From positions 27,102,268-27,166,267 of the forward strand of contig OU342639.1 of NCBI GenBank assembly GCA_910589415.1: 64,000 nucleotides of DNA. The letters run 5' to 3'. Each line of letters begins with the position of its first letter. The stretch's first letter is position 1. The notes under the pieces are model-generated. The model was not told the origin of the DNA, did no database searches, and saw only the letters and a program-made list of their open reading frames with translations. The translations under genes and the position numbers were made by a program. The stretch comes from Malachius bipustulatus (Eukaryota > Arthropoda > Insecta > Coleoptera > Melyridae). Of the stretch, positions 1 through 12,428 are shown in pieces.

Positions 1-273
1 CAGCAGCTCGCCAACAGCTCTTGAACTTTGTACACGGTTTGTATTTTAATAAAACGGATTTAAAAATAAGAATAAGAAATACAAAGTTCAGCCTTAGCAG
101 GACATTCAGAGGTTCTCGGTGCCGAACTAGTCTCAATCAACTAGACTGGACTTGATAGGGGCTCGCCTCCCAAGTGTGCAATCCTGGCTCGCCGAGCGCG
201 AGGATAGTTTAATGTTATGGCTTTCTGGTTGTTGTCTTATCGGCAGAGTCCGTCGATTTCTAATATGCGATCA
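1..273 (+). other. Left-edge segment, possible 3' end of an upstream transcript
   Basis: Frame 1 is open for seven codons and stops at 22-24, and an AATAAA lies at 48-53. This would fit the end of a reading frame and its poly(A) signal, but the window starts too late to test it. The rest (60-273) is moderately GC-rich around 120-210 and shows no recognisable gene. Confidence 0.2.
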
Positions 274-2485
274 CACTGAGAGAAATTTATTTTAAATATT
301 GCTAAAAAAATATGTTTAAAAAATTGTAGTGGGTTTTACTATAAATATTGTAAGAACTGATGTAGTCATGTATTTATTTTAAACAAAAGTTTATATTTAT
401 TTCATTGTGTTTAGTTTGAGTAAATGAATACTTAATTTTAACGCCCTTAATCAAAGTTAACATTATTTACATATCAAGTAGTAATATAATGTTATTGCTA
501 CAAGATCCAAGTACAAAAATTCTTCAGTTCAGCAATGTCATATATTGGGGTATCAAAATAGCAGATTCGTTAATTAGGACTTAGTATATATTTGGTTGCC
601 ATTATTAAACTGTTGTATTCTTTGAAGTCGTCGCCCGAGTCCACGTCATTCTATCTTGGCCCTTGCGTCTCTTGCATCTTCCATAGTGTAATACTCGAAT
701 GGGTGCTCATATTTCATAAACTTTTTGCCAAAATGTTTAGTGTGTTGTGATTTTTATTGTTATATTTGTTTATTGTCTTTAAGTGACTCGATGTACAGTT
801 ACATTCAAGACTGCGAGTGAAAGAAAAGGGATACATTGGAATTATTGTTTCGCATCTACATCCATTGGTGTCTACTTTTGATGACTGATGTTAATTTGGC
901 GCAATCATCATTTACCGCCGAGATGATTCAATTAAATGGAAGCCAACATCCCTGTAGCGCCCGGATCTCCTTACATAGTGCCAATATGCTTATAGTACCT
1001 ATTTATTGAGTACCTATTTTAAGTATTCTCTTATATATTTTTTTGTATAGGTATACCTTTAGTTATAGAAAATTTTTATTTGTTTTCAAGTATTTACCTT
1101 TTGATCTATAAAAATTAATAAACTCTTAAATATTATCTATAATGCTGTATATGTATCTATATACGTGTTTCTTTATCTTATGCCCCGCTGCATGGTATAT
1201 ATATTGAGCCCCCAAAATCAATCATTATTACTAAGCTGTTTTAATATAAAATGACAATACTTTTATTTTTCAGTATATTATGTTGCAAACTTTAATTTAC
1301 ATTCGTATACAGGGTGTTGATTTTCAAAGCGGGCCATAGGGGATTAGCATTGCGAGAGTGGTTTTTGAGGATTCCTGCTCGCCGTTTAAACTGACAGAAA
1401 TGGTTTTGATATCAAAATGAAGCTAAAATTATTGCGCATAACGCTTGACATCAGAAATTAATTTAATTTCACGTTGTTTTCTAAAATTCTTCAGTAAAAA
1501 TTCAAGTAATTGTTAATGTTTAATCACAAAACAGCATGCCTTGCCTAAACAATAATGACGTTTCTAGGTTTTGACAATCCAATAATAAAACTTTATAAGT
1601 CAGTAGGTAATAATAAAGTCTGGTTCTATTTAACCCTCCTGTAACTGGCTACCCTGTAGTAGGTTTTAACCATAAAGAAAGACTCTTTCTTGGTTTGTAT
1701 AACCCATTTTTAAATAGAACCAGACTTTATTATTACCTACTAACTGACTTGTAAAGTTTTATTATTGGATTGTGGAAACGTAGAAACGTCATTATTGTTT
1801 AGGCAAGGCATGCTATTTTGTGATTAAACATTAACAATTACTTGAATTTTTAGTGAAGAATTTTAGAAAACAACGTGAAATTAAATTAATTTCTGATGTC
1901 AAGCGTTATGCGCAATAGTTTTAGCTTCATTTTGATACCAAAACCATTTCTGTGAGTTCAAACGGCGAGCAGGAATCCTCAAAAACCACTCTCGCAATGC
2001 TAATCCCCTATGGCCCGCTTTGAAAATCAACACCCTGTATAAATAGCAGTATAAAGTCGATACCTATCGACTTTAGTATACCCTTTGCTACCCTTAACAA
2101 TAAAATGTGTTAATTTCAATTATAAAATATTGCTGATTCAACCTGGGTTGGTCATCATTCACAGAATCTATGCTTGTATGAAGTATAAAATATCTTACCG
2201 GTAACTATATAATTTTGCTGGTTCTAGTTAGGTTAGTCAGTGCTTAATATAAAACTGTTAGGGACTAACACAAATTTATTCTAGCTGCAAGGAATTTTTA
2301 TTACTAAATTGAATATGTATAGCAACGCCGTTTAAGCATAGAAGATATTGTAAGTCTAACAATATCCTTTTAACAATACTGACGAGCTTAGCTTAGCAAT
2401 ATTTAGTGCTGTCCATATATGAAGCATAAATTATACTTAATCGTAACATGTTTTTAATTATTTTTGTTATATTTTTCTCTCAGTG
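274..2485. mobile_element. Possible DNA transposon delimited by CACTGAGAGAAA inverted ends
   Basis: CACTGAGAGAAA at the left edge is matched in inverse by TTTCTCTCAGTG at the right edge, and the next 20-25 AT-rich bases are also roughly complementary. No target duplication is obvious. No transposase frame is visible; the interior is AT-rich and holds a nested fold-back element (1306-2041). A related CACTGAGAAAAA start occurs near 39015. The similarity is seen; calling it one element is inference. Confidence 0.45.
1306..2041. mobile_element. Fold-back element, about 736 bases, TATA/CAGGGTG ends
   Basis: The left arm (1306 to about 1632) reads back as the right arm (about 1713-2041) over more than 300 bases with few mismatches. 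Both ends are TATA next to CAGGGTGTTGA or its complement. The short loop (about 1640-1712) has no coding potential. TATA on both sides fits a 4-base target duplication, or TA with TACAGGGTG termini. Confidence 0.85.
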
Positions 2486-2798
2486 CATGTTAAATCAGAG
2501 TCGTTAAATATTATATTCATTGCGTCTTTTATATAGTATTAGTTCGTGCCGTGGCCCATTTTAATATTTAATTATCAAATATATTTTCCTTGGAGTCTTG
2601 CTGAAAAAGGACGAGTCTTGCTAAATTTTATAGACCCTGGTACAACAGCCCAGTTGATTATTACCTAAGAAATTTATATTAATCAATTTAAAGTTGTCAG
2701 GTACCGACTTATTTTAGATTTATTGATGAGATGTCCTTATATCGTCACTTATTGTCATGAAAGGATCTAGCACGAATCAGTCTTCGCCTAAAATTGAT
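2486..2798. other. AT-rich stretch without a recognised feature
   Basis: No coding-like frame, RNA gene or repeat edge seen. Confidence 0.5.
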
Positions 2799-3060
2799 CA
2801 AATTCAAATATGTTATTCAACTGTTTATCGTGATCAAAAATCTCCATGGGCGTGAAGTGAATAATATATATACAGGATTATGAGAAATCTGCTATTTTCT
2901 GTTGTTGTTCTGTTTATTATTCCCAACTTCGTTTTTAATGGAGCCATTACATAATTTAATTTTTGTCGCGTATTACACGTACAGTGGTGAAAACATAAAA
3001 AAATTGTCAACACGTCATGAAGTATTACCAAAAAAGCAATTTTCAGAATAGTAAATCCTG

Positions 3061-4854
3061 TATACAGGGTGAGTCATGAGAAACTTTAGAAACTTCTGCC
3101 ATATGTATAGTCCCTTAAGGGGAATATTTTGTGACCCATAAAAAGCGTCAAACTTCGCTATTGATATACAGGGTGATTAGTAAATTTGGAATAATATTCA
3201 TTTGGCGATAATATTTACACGGATTATATCTCAGCAGTACTTGATTCCCGAGGACAGGTTGACGTCATCTTTACAGATGTACAGTAGGCTTTTGATCAAG
3301 TAGATCATAGAATCTTGTTGAGCTTATTGAGCTCCGCCCTAACCAATAGGATTCAATTTGTCAACTTTATGAACGTGAACTCTGTTCAATTTACAGCGAC
3401 GTCTGGGGTTCCGCAAGGCTCTGTCTTGAGCCCTCGTCTATTCTTATTATTTATTAACGACATAACATCAGCTGCTCTTTCTTGTAAAAAACTTATTCTA
3501 GACGATGACTTGAAGTTCTCCTATAGCATATAGTCCTATGAGCTTCAGAATGACATATTGATCGTGTCTCTGAATGATTTTCACTTAATAATCTAATTAA
3601 ATATTAATAAATGTCAGGTAATGTCTTTTATCAGAAAGTCCAAACCTTATACGTTCCTCCACCACATCAACGGTATGAAACTCGCAAGATGTAGTCAAGT
3701 CATCATATTGAGGCGACTGGTGAAATCTGCATTGAGATCTTTGGGATTTATTTATAGAAACTGTCGCAATTTTAAAGATGTAAAGACTTTAGAGGTGCTG
3801 TATTATGCATTTGTAAGATCCAAACTGGAATACGGCTCTCTGGTATGCAGTCCAACATAAAATAATCAGATCAATCAACTTGAAAGAGTTCAACGTAAAT
3901 TTTTTAAATCGCAGTATTTTTTGACTAAGGGTTCATATCCACTACAGGGCTTTCAGCATCGGTTACTCCTTGAGAATTTTGATGTGATTAGCTTAAAATC
4001 TCGAAGAGAGGTCCTGGCTGAAAAATTCTTGTACAAATTATTACATAACAACGTCGATTGTCCATATTTGCTATCTAAAGTCAATTTCAATATTCCTCGA
4101 GTTATCTCACGCCAAAGTGCCGTCTTCTATTGTGACACAGCTAAGACAGAGTTACTTTTTAAGTCTCCGATATATTTCATGTGCTCTATAATAAATCCAA
4201 TATCCCATGAATGTGATATCAATGCTGATAATATGGAAACGATTATATTTAACGTTCTCCCATGTAAATGATTGGCTGCTCATAACTTCTGAATATATGT
4301 TTTACTATAGTTTTCAAGGATCATTGTATTGTGGTGTGTGGCGAGTATTGAATGGTGTAGCTATTATCATAGCATTTCCATGCAATTGGGCTCCCTCGTT
4401 TGGAAATAAAGATTTATTATTATTATTATTACTATTATTGGGATTTTCTAATTTTTTGGTACAACTGTACACTGTTATCTAGCATTCGATTGGCATTCTC
4501 TAAACATGGAAATTCCAGGACCGGCTTAAGAAAAATTAATAATGGAGAGTTCCTACTAAGAAGGTCACCCTGTATGCGATTTTTAAAAACGTTATTATAG
4601 ATTTTCAAACTGCACAAATAGACAATGAAAACTTACATATAAGTTAACATGCTTAGGAAGAACTCTGCCAATTAATTTTTCTTAATTATAGCCAAATGAA
4701 TATTTTTAAAAATGCACAAATCACTCAGCTTCAGCTGTAGATTAAAAGAAAAGAGGGGGTTGACACTTTTTAAGGGTCACATGATATTCTCCTTATTAAG
4801 GGACTCTACAGATGTTAGAAGTTTATAAAGTTCCTCATGACTCACCCTCTGTAT
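3061..4854. mobile_element. Inner fold-back element split by a LINE
   Basis: The left arm begins TATACAGGGTGAGTCATG at 3061 and the right arm ends in the inverse (CATGACTCACCCTCTGTATG) near 4854. The match can be followed for roughly 140 bases on each side, to about 3203 and 4690. The LINE remnant sits between the arms. Confidence 0.7.
3216..4440 (+). pseudogene. Jockey/CR1-group non-LTR retrotransposon, reverse transcriptase remnant
   Basis: This is the C-terminal half of a LINE polymerase, 5'-truncated and dead. One reading frame can be followed from about 3216 to 4271 with no frameshift, but with stops at 3285-3287, 3531-3533, 3594-3596 and 3858-3860. Reverse-transcriptase landmarks are clear: an AFDQVDH block, the SGVPQGSVLSP motif, and a degraded catalytic box reading LDDDLK where the group has F/YADD. 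Beyond it comes the C-terminal region typical of these LINEs (LEYGS, then RVQRKF). The 3' end is a (TTA)n run at about 4411-4438, the simple-repeat tail of this kind of element. Known families insert by target-primed reverse transcription; this copy cannot move. The exact clade is uncertain. Confidence 0.88.
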
Positions 4855-5340
4855 GATTAAGTTTCCATGTTTTTTGGAGAAAATCGAAATAAATCTCCAC
4901 TTTTCACGTGGTATCATATGGTGTAGTTGAAGTATTTATAGAGGGTGATAAAGAATATTCGTTAAAAACTATTTCTATAGAAAATATAGAAAAATATTTC
5001 TACACCATAGAATAGTACATGAAAAGTTAACGGGGAAATGTAAGCCGTTTTTCTCCATCTTGAATCTTTTTTGTTGTAAATAATTTTGAAAATCAAAAAT
5101 ATGTCGATTTTCACTTGATGCAAGTGTAATTATGTACAGGCTTTCCCTTTAGAAATTAATTTTTCGGGAATATCGCATGGCATTGACATTCAATTGTTTT
5201 TCTGTTTTCATCACTGTAATAAACAGAACCCCAAAAAACAGAAAATAGCAAATTTTTTCATCACCCATTAACATTCACTTCACACCCATGGGACTTTTGA
5301 TCGCCATAAATAGTTGAATAACATATTTGAATTTCAGCAA

Positions 5341-5861
5341 TGCTAACTGAGGGCTGATTACCATATGACCCATTCGGGGACATTTAATGATTAATAATAG
5401 AAAAAAATCGAGCGTTGATATAAACACCCGTTAGGGGCTTTCTCTGTAGGGTTGAGGATTTCACATTACTGTCCATGTCAGCTTTGAGATTTAGGGGCTT
5501 ATTTTCAGATCGAGAAGTTGCAACATTTTTAGTGGTCTGATAGTGTACTTGGCAATTCTTTTGATCATATTATAAGATAGCGATCACTAAGAAAATATTG
5601 GGATTCCTTCATCAGAAATACAGTCTATGACTACTGATTCTGTCCATTTTATAACTGCGCTGACAAGCGATCCGAGATGAGAAGTGTAACCAAGATTGAA
5701 TAATTTAATAATAAGAAAGTTACTAAGGATTTTCCAAACAGGGTATATTTCTTAATATAGAGGGTGTAAGTAAATGAATAAGTACAAAAAAATTTAAGGA
5801 ATAATTCCTTGTCAAAAATTAAGAATCATTCCCCCCGTTCTGTTGAGATACGACCGCTTGA
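5341..5861. other. Stretch without a recognised gene
   Basis: AT-rich. A TATAGAGGGTG at about 5757 looks like a mutated element end, but no partner arm was found for the segment 5757-5861. Confidence 0.4.
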
Positions 5862-8188
5862 AGGGGGTGTCAAAAATGTAGTTTTTAATTTACTACGAAA
5901 TAAGTTTCAGAAATAAAATTAAGAGATTCATTTTATCCTAGTGTTTAAAGGGGCCGTGCCGGGTGTCAGGTTCCTCGGGGAAGGGATGGAGGAGTCCTCA
6001 ACCCCGAACGTCGCGTACCAATGGCTGATAGGAAACGACCTTTGGATATAAAGGTCAGGTGTATTATTACCAAATAAGCACCCGCGGATCAACTGAGGAC
6101 ATGGCATAGGGAAGCAGCTATGTCATTACTGGGTTAAGCTTGCTTAAGGTTTAGACCTATGCAGGCTTGATACCGGACAGTCACAGTCAGTAATCATTAC
6201 AGATTTAACTGGTTGTGATACTGCGGTACAGAAGGAAACGGGAAGAGAATTTCCTCCACAATACAATATGAACGACAAGAAAAATATCAGAATTAGCCCG
6301 TGCTGGCGACCCGATTCACACTCGGTGCTATACCGGTTCCGGGTCTGATAGTGTAAAATGTGCTACCGGCTGCAGGGATATGAGGAATCAGATATCTTGC
6401 AGAAAATATGCGACTAAAACCAAAACCAAAACCAGGACCGCAACCGGAACCAAGAGCGAAACTAAAAGCAAGACCAAAACTAGAAGAAATAACAAGTAAA
6501 CCTCCGGATGATTACAAAAAATGAAACTTGAAACATCCAGGAATTGGTCTATCATCTTGTAAAGCTGCAGATTATCGCGAGAGAAATGAAAAGTTACAGT
6601 CTTGATGTCCTGGGGCTGTCAGGAACTCACTGGCGGGGCAATGGACCTTTTAGAACTACCGAGGGCAGCATGATCGATGATAGAATAATTCATCTCAAAG
6701 TTCAGGCTTCTACCACCATTACTCATTTCCTTCAGGTCTATGCTCCTACATCAACTCAAGAGGAAGACATTGATGGATTCTATGGTGATCTCGAAGAGGT
6801 GCTGGGAACCATTTCAAATCGTAACTTATTATTAATCTGGGGAGACTTTAATGCCAAAGTAGGGACAGTTTCAGAGGACACAGAGCATATCATGGGACAG
6901 TTCGGACTTGGGCCAAAGAAACGAGAGAGATGATCGACTTGTGGATTTTTGTATGCAACAGAATCTTGTCGTTACCAACACACTGTTCCAACACCATCCC
7001 CGAAGACTATTCATGTGGCGGAGCGCAGACGGCCAAGTCAAAAACCAAATAGACTACATCTTGATTAAATCACGTTGGAGGTCTGCGGCCATAAACTGTA
7101 AAACCTACCCTGGAGCGGACTGTGGAAGCGATCACCAATTACTCTCAGTCCTAAATTTCGTACTCATCTTTAACAAATTAAAATTGTTGGATATTTTGAT
7201 TGATTGACTCTAAAAAGAAAAGATTTCTGGTAAATTTTTTGTAAATTTATCTTCAAGAAAAAAAAGAATTTACTACGTGGTATTTTGTTTATTAAAAATT
7301 TTTATGGAATAATTGAATTTAAATAATCTTTCCCTTAACCCAGCAGAATCCTTATGGGAATTGGCTCCCGGCTAAAATTGTTCAAATTTTGGGGATCGGT
7401 AGTATTGCAAGGAGTAACTCAGAAGTCTCCACGAGCATAACCTCCCAAAAACTCGTGTTCTCGAGATATTCACTTCTGAAGATGGATGTTGCTCTCATGA
7501 CAGTCATGCATATATTCTTAAATATTGGCCACCCTAATTTTTTATAAAAAAAATCTTCGATAGGTCATTTGTTAGGATTGAGAAGCTGCTTCTGTTGATG
7601 TAGTTACATTTTAGGCTTGTGTAGTCATTTTAGAGTAAAACAAGAAAATTTTTTCAATTTCTGGTGTCATTTTTATAATAGCCTTGGCTGTGACTTTAAA
7701 ATTGGATATTTTTTAATTTTTCACGATTTTGTTTGTTGTAGTTTTTATTGTTAAAGTCAATGCAATTACGAAAATCTAACACAAAATGAAACGTTTTTCC
7801 TGTTTTTCTCGAAAATGGCTCAACAGACTTAAAATCTAATTACTGCCACAGAATAAGCAGCTTTTCAAACTTAACAAATGATCTATTCAAAATTTCTCTC
7901 TAAAATAATTAGCAGGGGGGTGCAACATTTAAAAATAAATACGCAACTCTCATGAGAGAAAAAAATCCATCTTCAGAGGTGAATATCTCGACAACAGGAC
8001 TTTTGGGGGTTATGTCCATGGAGACTTCTGATCTACCCATCGAATACTACCTATCCCCAAAGTTACATAAAATTTAACCGGAAGCCAATTCCTATAAGGA
8101 ATTGTTATCTTCCTTATTTAGAATAAATCAGACTATCCAAAAAATATTAGAGAACGTTCAAATTTACATTTTTTACACCCCCTGTATA
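5862..8188. mobile_element. Fold-back element interrupted by an RTE fragment
   Basis: The right arm (about 7800-8188) ends CACCCCCTGTATA. Its inverse matches a left arm made of two pieces, 5862-5897 (AGGGGGTGT start) and 7278-7660. The pieces join naturally if 5898-7266 is removed. That insert is bordered by an 11-base direct repeat, AATTTACTACG, at 5887-5897 and 7267-7277. The inner parts (7345-7510 and 7965-8105) are clearly inverted copies. The loop is about 7660-7800. Confidence 0.75.
5943..7160 (+). pseudogene. RTE-type LINE remnant: 5' region plus AP-endonuclease domain
   Basis: The frame at 6544-6933 and the next at 6908-7207 together cover an RTE/BovB-like endonuclease. Landmarks are LDVLGLS, QVYAPT, GDFNAKVG, the NQIDYIL stretch and a final GSDHQLL. 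Damage is visible: a frame change near 6910; a large in-frame loss between TEGS and the DDRII segment; and Gly in place of the catalytic Glu (LSGTHW, usually LSETRW in this family). Upstream is a GC-richer non-coding leader with a small hexamer-like repeat (ACCAAA, about 6417-6500). The copy stops just after the endonuclease and has no reverse transcriptase. That is unusual, because LINE copies normally lose the 5' end. It lies inside the left arm of a fold-back. Confidence 0.88.
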
Positions 8189-10060
8189 CAGGGTGGCAGG
8201 GTGGGGCAAGAGTTCCGCACAATATTCATAACTTTATTTAATGTTTATTTTTAAAATCTAGAAACATGTCAATTTAAAAAAAATAGTCTTTAATATAAAA
8301 AAAACGATTTTTTGTTAGAAATCGACTCTCTTCTTCTTCACGAATACAATTAACTATCTACACATACTAGTGATGGAATATACAGAGTGTTTTTTTAGAA
8401 CTTAGAAATACAGATAAATCTAGAAGCGTAAAAAATGACACTTCATCACCATAGGAATCTGGTTTCAGCAAGATGAAGCTCCTCCTCATTTTGGTGTTAA
8501 TGTTCGGCTGTTTCTCAATAATGTATATTTCCTGGCAGGTGGATATAGGGCGACGAGGACCGATAGAGCGGCCTGCGCTCACCCGATTTGACACCTATAG
8601 ATTTTTGGCTCTGGGGACACTTGAAATCGAGCGTTTACATGGATAGGCCTGGCAAATTAGAAAACCTACAACATCAAATTCGTCTAGAAATGGAAAGTAT
8701 CACTCCGGATATAATCCAGTGTGCTTAATACAAAGCTTTTACGTACAAGTGTTGGACAGTGTCATCACTTTTTTTTGTCGAAAATTTGAACAATATACAG
8801 TGTGACCCATTTGTTCTTGAAACACCCTGTAGAATCTTAATTTATGGTGCGATTTTGAAAAAAATTCTTTTAAAACATAGAGCTTGATAAACTATATTTT
8901 GGGAGCAAAAAGCGTCTCATTCCTACAAAATCCAGGGCCTACTAGATCAGTGTTTACTTGTAAAATCTCAAAAATTCATATTAGCGATTTTTTTAGAAAA
9001 AAACTGGGCACGCCACGGGATTCACCAGCCCTCAAAACGGTACTGTACTAAATTTTATTGAAAATGTCAGAGTAAAAAGGATCTTGTAGTTATTTTAGAA
9101 ATTCATAATAATACTCCGAATTTTCATAAATTAATTTGAAAAGGGTCAACAGCTATCATAAGTAAAAATTAAAATAAAAAAAAGTAAAATAAAGCAAAAA
9201 AAAAAATAAAAATAAAATAAAAATAAATAAATAAATAAATAAAAAATTATAATTAAAAAATTAAAGTACCTACATTATCACCAACTAGACGTACAATTTC
9301 TATTTTGTCTCTCTTGACCTTTTCGAATAAATTAATGAAAATTCGGAGTTCTATTATGAATTTCTAAAATAACTGCAAGATCCTTATTACTCTGACATTT
9401 CCAATAAAATTTAGTACAGTACCGTTTTGAGGGCTGGTGAATCCAGTAGCGTGCCCAGTTTTTTTCTAAAAAAAATCGCTAAAATGAATTTTTGAGATTT
9501 TACAAGTAAACACTGATCTAGTAGGCCCTGGATATTGTAGGAATGAGACGCTTTTTGCTCCCAAAATATAGTTTATCAAGCTCTATGGTTTAAAAGTGTG
9601 ATGTTTCTTACTAAAACACTTAGGAGTTTTTTTAGGAAGAATTTTCACTTAGGAGAACAAAAAGAATTTTTTTCAAAATCGCACCATAAATTAAGATTCT
9701 ACAGGGTGTTTCAAGAACAAATGGGTCACACTGTAGATGACTCTAAGAAGAATGGTGAAAAAGTCAATTCAGTAACGATTTTGAAACTATCTTTTCCTAG
9801 TATTAAAGTGTAATTTTTTACGTTTCTAAATTTATCTATATTTCTATAACAAACAGCGGTTAGAAACAGAAACACGCCACAAGTAGTGTGTGGTAACGTT
9901 GTTATGAAGAAAAGGAGAATCGATTTTTGACAAAAACGGAAGGGTTGCTTTAAAAATAAAAATTATGACGTCAAAGCTCAAAAATGTGATCTGATAAAAA
10001 ATTAATTTTTATTTTGGTACATAAATATTGTGCAGAACTTTTGCACCACGTTGTACCATA
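8185..10060. mobile_element. Outer fold-back pair sharing its TATA with the previous element
   Basis: The left arm starts CAGGGTGGCAGGGTGGGGC right after TATA (8185-8188); that same TATA closes the preceding element. The right arm (about 9800-10060) is the diverged inverse, ending near TTGCACCACGTTGTACC without a clean terminus. Matching stretches are 8203-8250 with 10011-10050, and 8410-8440 with 9805-9840. A second fold-back is nested inside. Confidence 0.65.
8794..9737. mobile_element. Nested fold-back element, about 940 bases
   Basis: TATACAGTGTGACCC at 8794 is mirrored by GGGTCACACTGTA ending at 9735. Arms of about 350 bases match closely (for example 8850-9125 against 9295-9600). The loop, about 9165-9260, is an A-rich low-complexity run with AAAT and AAAAT units. 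Long frames here are by-products of the arms. Confidence 0.85.
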
Positions 10061-12271
10061 ATTTGAAGGTAGCAAATAAACTATGAAATACACCTTACTT
10101 CTTAGATATGAACCTTAAATTACACGAGCCGGCTTCAGTTTGTTACGTTTTTTTGTGTGTCTTGAGTTGGAACAGACACGCACACACGCACATAGTAACA
10201 AAGTCCAGATAAACCAACAAGCGAGTTATGAAAAAAAATTTAATCTAAAATAATGGCTCTTTTATTCGACTTTCAAAAAATTTCGTCACGATCTTCATAT
10301 ATAAACATACGGCGTGAAAGCAAAAGCTTTTAATTTCTGGTAATGGTGAAAAAAAAAAACTCTGTACAATGAATATTTGAAAAGTGTTGATGGTTCATTC
10401 GGAGGGCCATCGAATTGGATTGGTATGAGAGCAGGAATTATATTACTACCACTGCGACTTTTGACCTTAAAAGGGAGATTAATTTTTAATTCCCTTGAAT
10501 TATTTAGCGGCATCATTGAATACTGAAGTCGTGTGATGCTCCATCCCTTTACCCTCGCGCCCGATGATGCCACACGATCTCCAAATTCTAAATAGTTCTA
10601 TTTGTGCATACATGTTTATAATTAGTCTTCAGTTCTGTGAGATTTAATCGGAAAAACCACCCTTCGAAATCGTATAAATTTCAAATAGTAGGTGGGTTTA
10701 GCAGGTGTCATTATGAGGTGATATAATCAATTATCGCGCGACATAAAAATAAAAGGGAAATTACTCTAGTTTAATTGACTAATTCCATGAATATTTAAGT
10801 TTGAAGTAAGCATGTGTACTTTATACACAAGGTTCTTGAATAATATTATGCCTTTAAAAATTATTGATTCCCGCCTGGAGTAGGTACTTCACGTGACCCC
10901 ACAACCTGCGTAGACATTTGCCTGTTTCTTTGCTTCTATATAGGCAGCAAGAAACGTGAAAACTATACTTACGTGGAAAATGTATTTTGTTTCTGTTAAA
11001 AATTTTAATACTCACTAATGGAAATACGAAGTTTGTGTATAAGTTTTATTGTATAGGTATCTGTAAACGATTAGTGATACTGAATAATATTTCAAAGTCG
11101 ATGTAGCAACTACTTCAAAGTTTGTGGAGTTTAAATTTAGTACTAGAGTTTTAATAACGATTCATTTTAATGAAGACTTTTTCTATTCTGATGAAACGAA
11201 TCGGAGTTTTATTATTATAATCTTGAATTTATAACTAGCAGAGATACGAAACACCTATATTATATTTTGGTATATAGGTATTATAGAAGCTGTATATAAG
11301 AGATAATATAAAAAATCTTTATATTTTCAAGTCTGATACTTAAATGTGAAAGATGAATCTTAATCGTCTTAACTGAAATAAAAACAAAATACCTACTTCA
11401 AAGAAAACATAAATTCAAGGAAAGTTCATTTAGTTGTAAAGTTCTGAAAGGGTAACAAAAATAAATGAAATATTTGAAAATCTTTATATACCAGTATTAT
11501 TCTTGAATATCTTAAATACATCTATATTTAAATTTCTGTAGATCAAAATGCGTGAAATAAAAATATAAAAATTAACCTTTAAACTTTTTGTTTTGGTCGT
11601 ATTAAATATGACCAAATTTTAAGTTTTAAATTAAATATTATTTATGAAATTTTATTGATTAAAAACTCCGGTGCTCACTTTTATTGAATAAATTTTTTTT
11701 AATATCGAATTCAATCTGCATATAAATTAGGCATTCAAAAACATATAAATATAAATAACTTTTAAAATATGTAGGCTGAAAATTTTGTTTCTAATGCAAA
11801 AATTTAAACTTCTCTTGACTCATATTTCTTCGTAAAATTTTTAAAAGCAAGTCGCTGTAGCTATAATGGCATTTTTACATTTAAAAATGATTTTATCTTA
11901 AATTCGTATCTCTAAAGTATCTTTCCAAGCAAAGAAGCAAAACAAATTATTTTGATATTACTCTCAAAAAACTAGATATTTCATATGTCGTAAAAAATCT
12001 TAAACTTTTCCAGAGACTCTGAACTAATATATCTCGGAAAAGTGTCATCACTTACTTCTTCCATTCTGGCGCGAATACAAAACTTATTTTCCCCCATTCT
12101 AAAAACTGATTGAAACAAATTAAGATTGCTGGGGTTCCCAGATACAAGCGTCAACTTTTTTAACCGTCAAGAGCTTGTGATTTGATACATTTTTTAGTCC
12201 TTATAATGAGAAACCCATGTTTCTTAATTTATTTCAATCAATTAAAATCACACTGTATTTTTTTTAGTTAC
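10061..12271. other. AT-rich non-coding stretch, possibly intronic
   Basis: No convincing gene. If the exon at 12272-12428 (minus) is real, this is downstream intron or later exons. One candidate small exon on the minus strand is 12056-12098: a pyrimidine-containing tract and AG precede it, a perfect GTAAGT follows, and its frame stays open after the phase-1 junction. It is short and unproven. Confidence 0.35.
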
Positions 12272-12428
12272 CTGGACGGGTAGTTGAAGTGTCATTAACA
12301 GGAGTGACGGTCGGTTGCAGTTGCGGTAAATCACAGCACTCGCGTTCGGGGAATTCGCTACAGATCACGTGTTGTATAACAGCGACCAGGATGGCGATCA
12401 GCCAGAATATCCCTTGGATACCATACAT
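12272..12428 (-). CDS. First coding exon of a secreted or membrane protein (partial)
   Basis: Read on the minus strand, ATG at 12428-12426 opens 52 codons plus one base, followed by a donor CCAG/GTAACT at 12272/12271. The peptide starts with a signal-like segment (MYGIQGIFWLIAILVAVI, then QHVICS). It continues with a Cys pair (ERECCDLPQL) and a Thr/Pro-rich part with a possible glycosylation site (NDTS). Codon use is much richer in G and C than the surroundings, which supports coding. A short overlapping upstream ATG lies in another frame. The ECC..P spacing recalls the start of some long insect odorant-binding-type proteins, but one exon is too little to name a family. Downstream exons should lie at lower coordinates. 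Confidence 0.55.

Larger units (their letters stand above)
2799..5340. mobile_element. Composite, disrupted fold-back (outer arms)
   Basis: The left arm (about 2799-3050) and right arm (about 5150-5340) are inverted copies, with shared stretches such as CATGGG and the long run around ATATGTTATTCAA. Between them lie a second fold-back (3061-4854) and a LINE fragment. The sub-segment 4880-5110 resembles half of another family seen at 29696-29977 and 57465-58315, so several insertions have accumulated here. Confidence 0.7.

Noticed and set aside
10295..10573. 92-codon minus frame as a downstream exon of the signal-peptide gene
   Set aside because: The frame opens with GTG, lacks cysteines, and has no good acceptor site; kept only as anonymous sequence.
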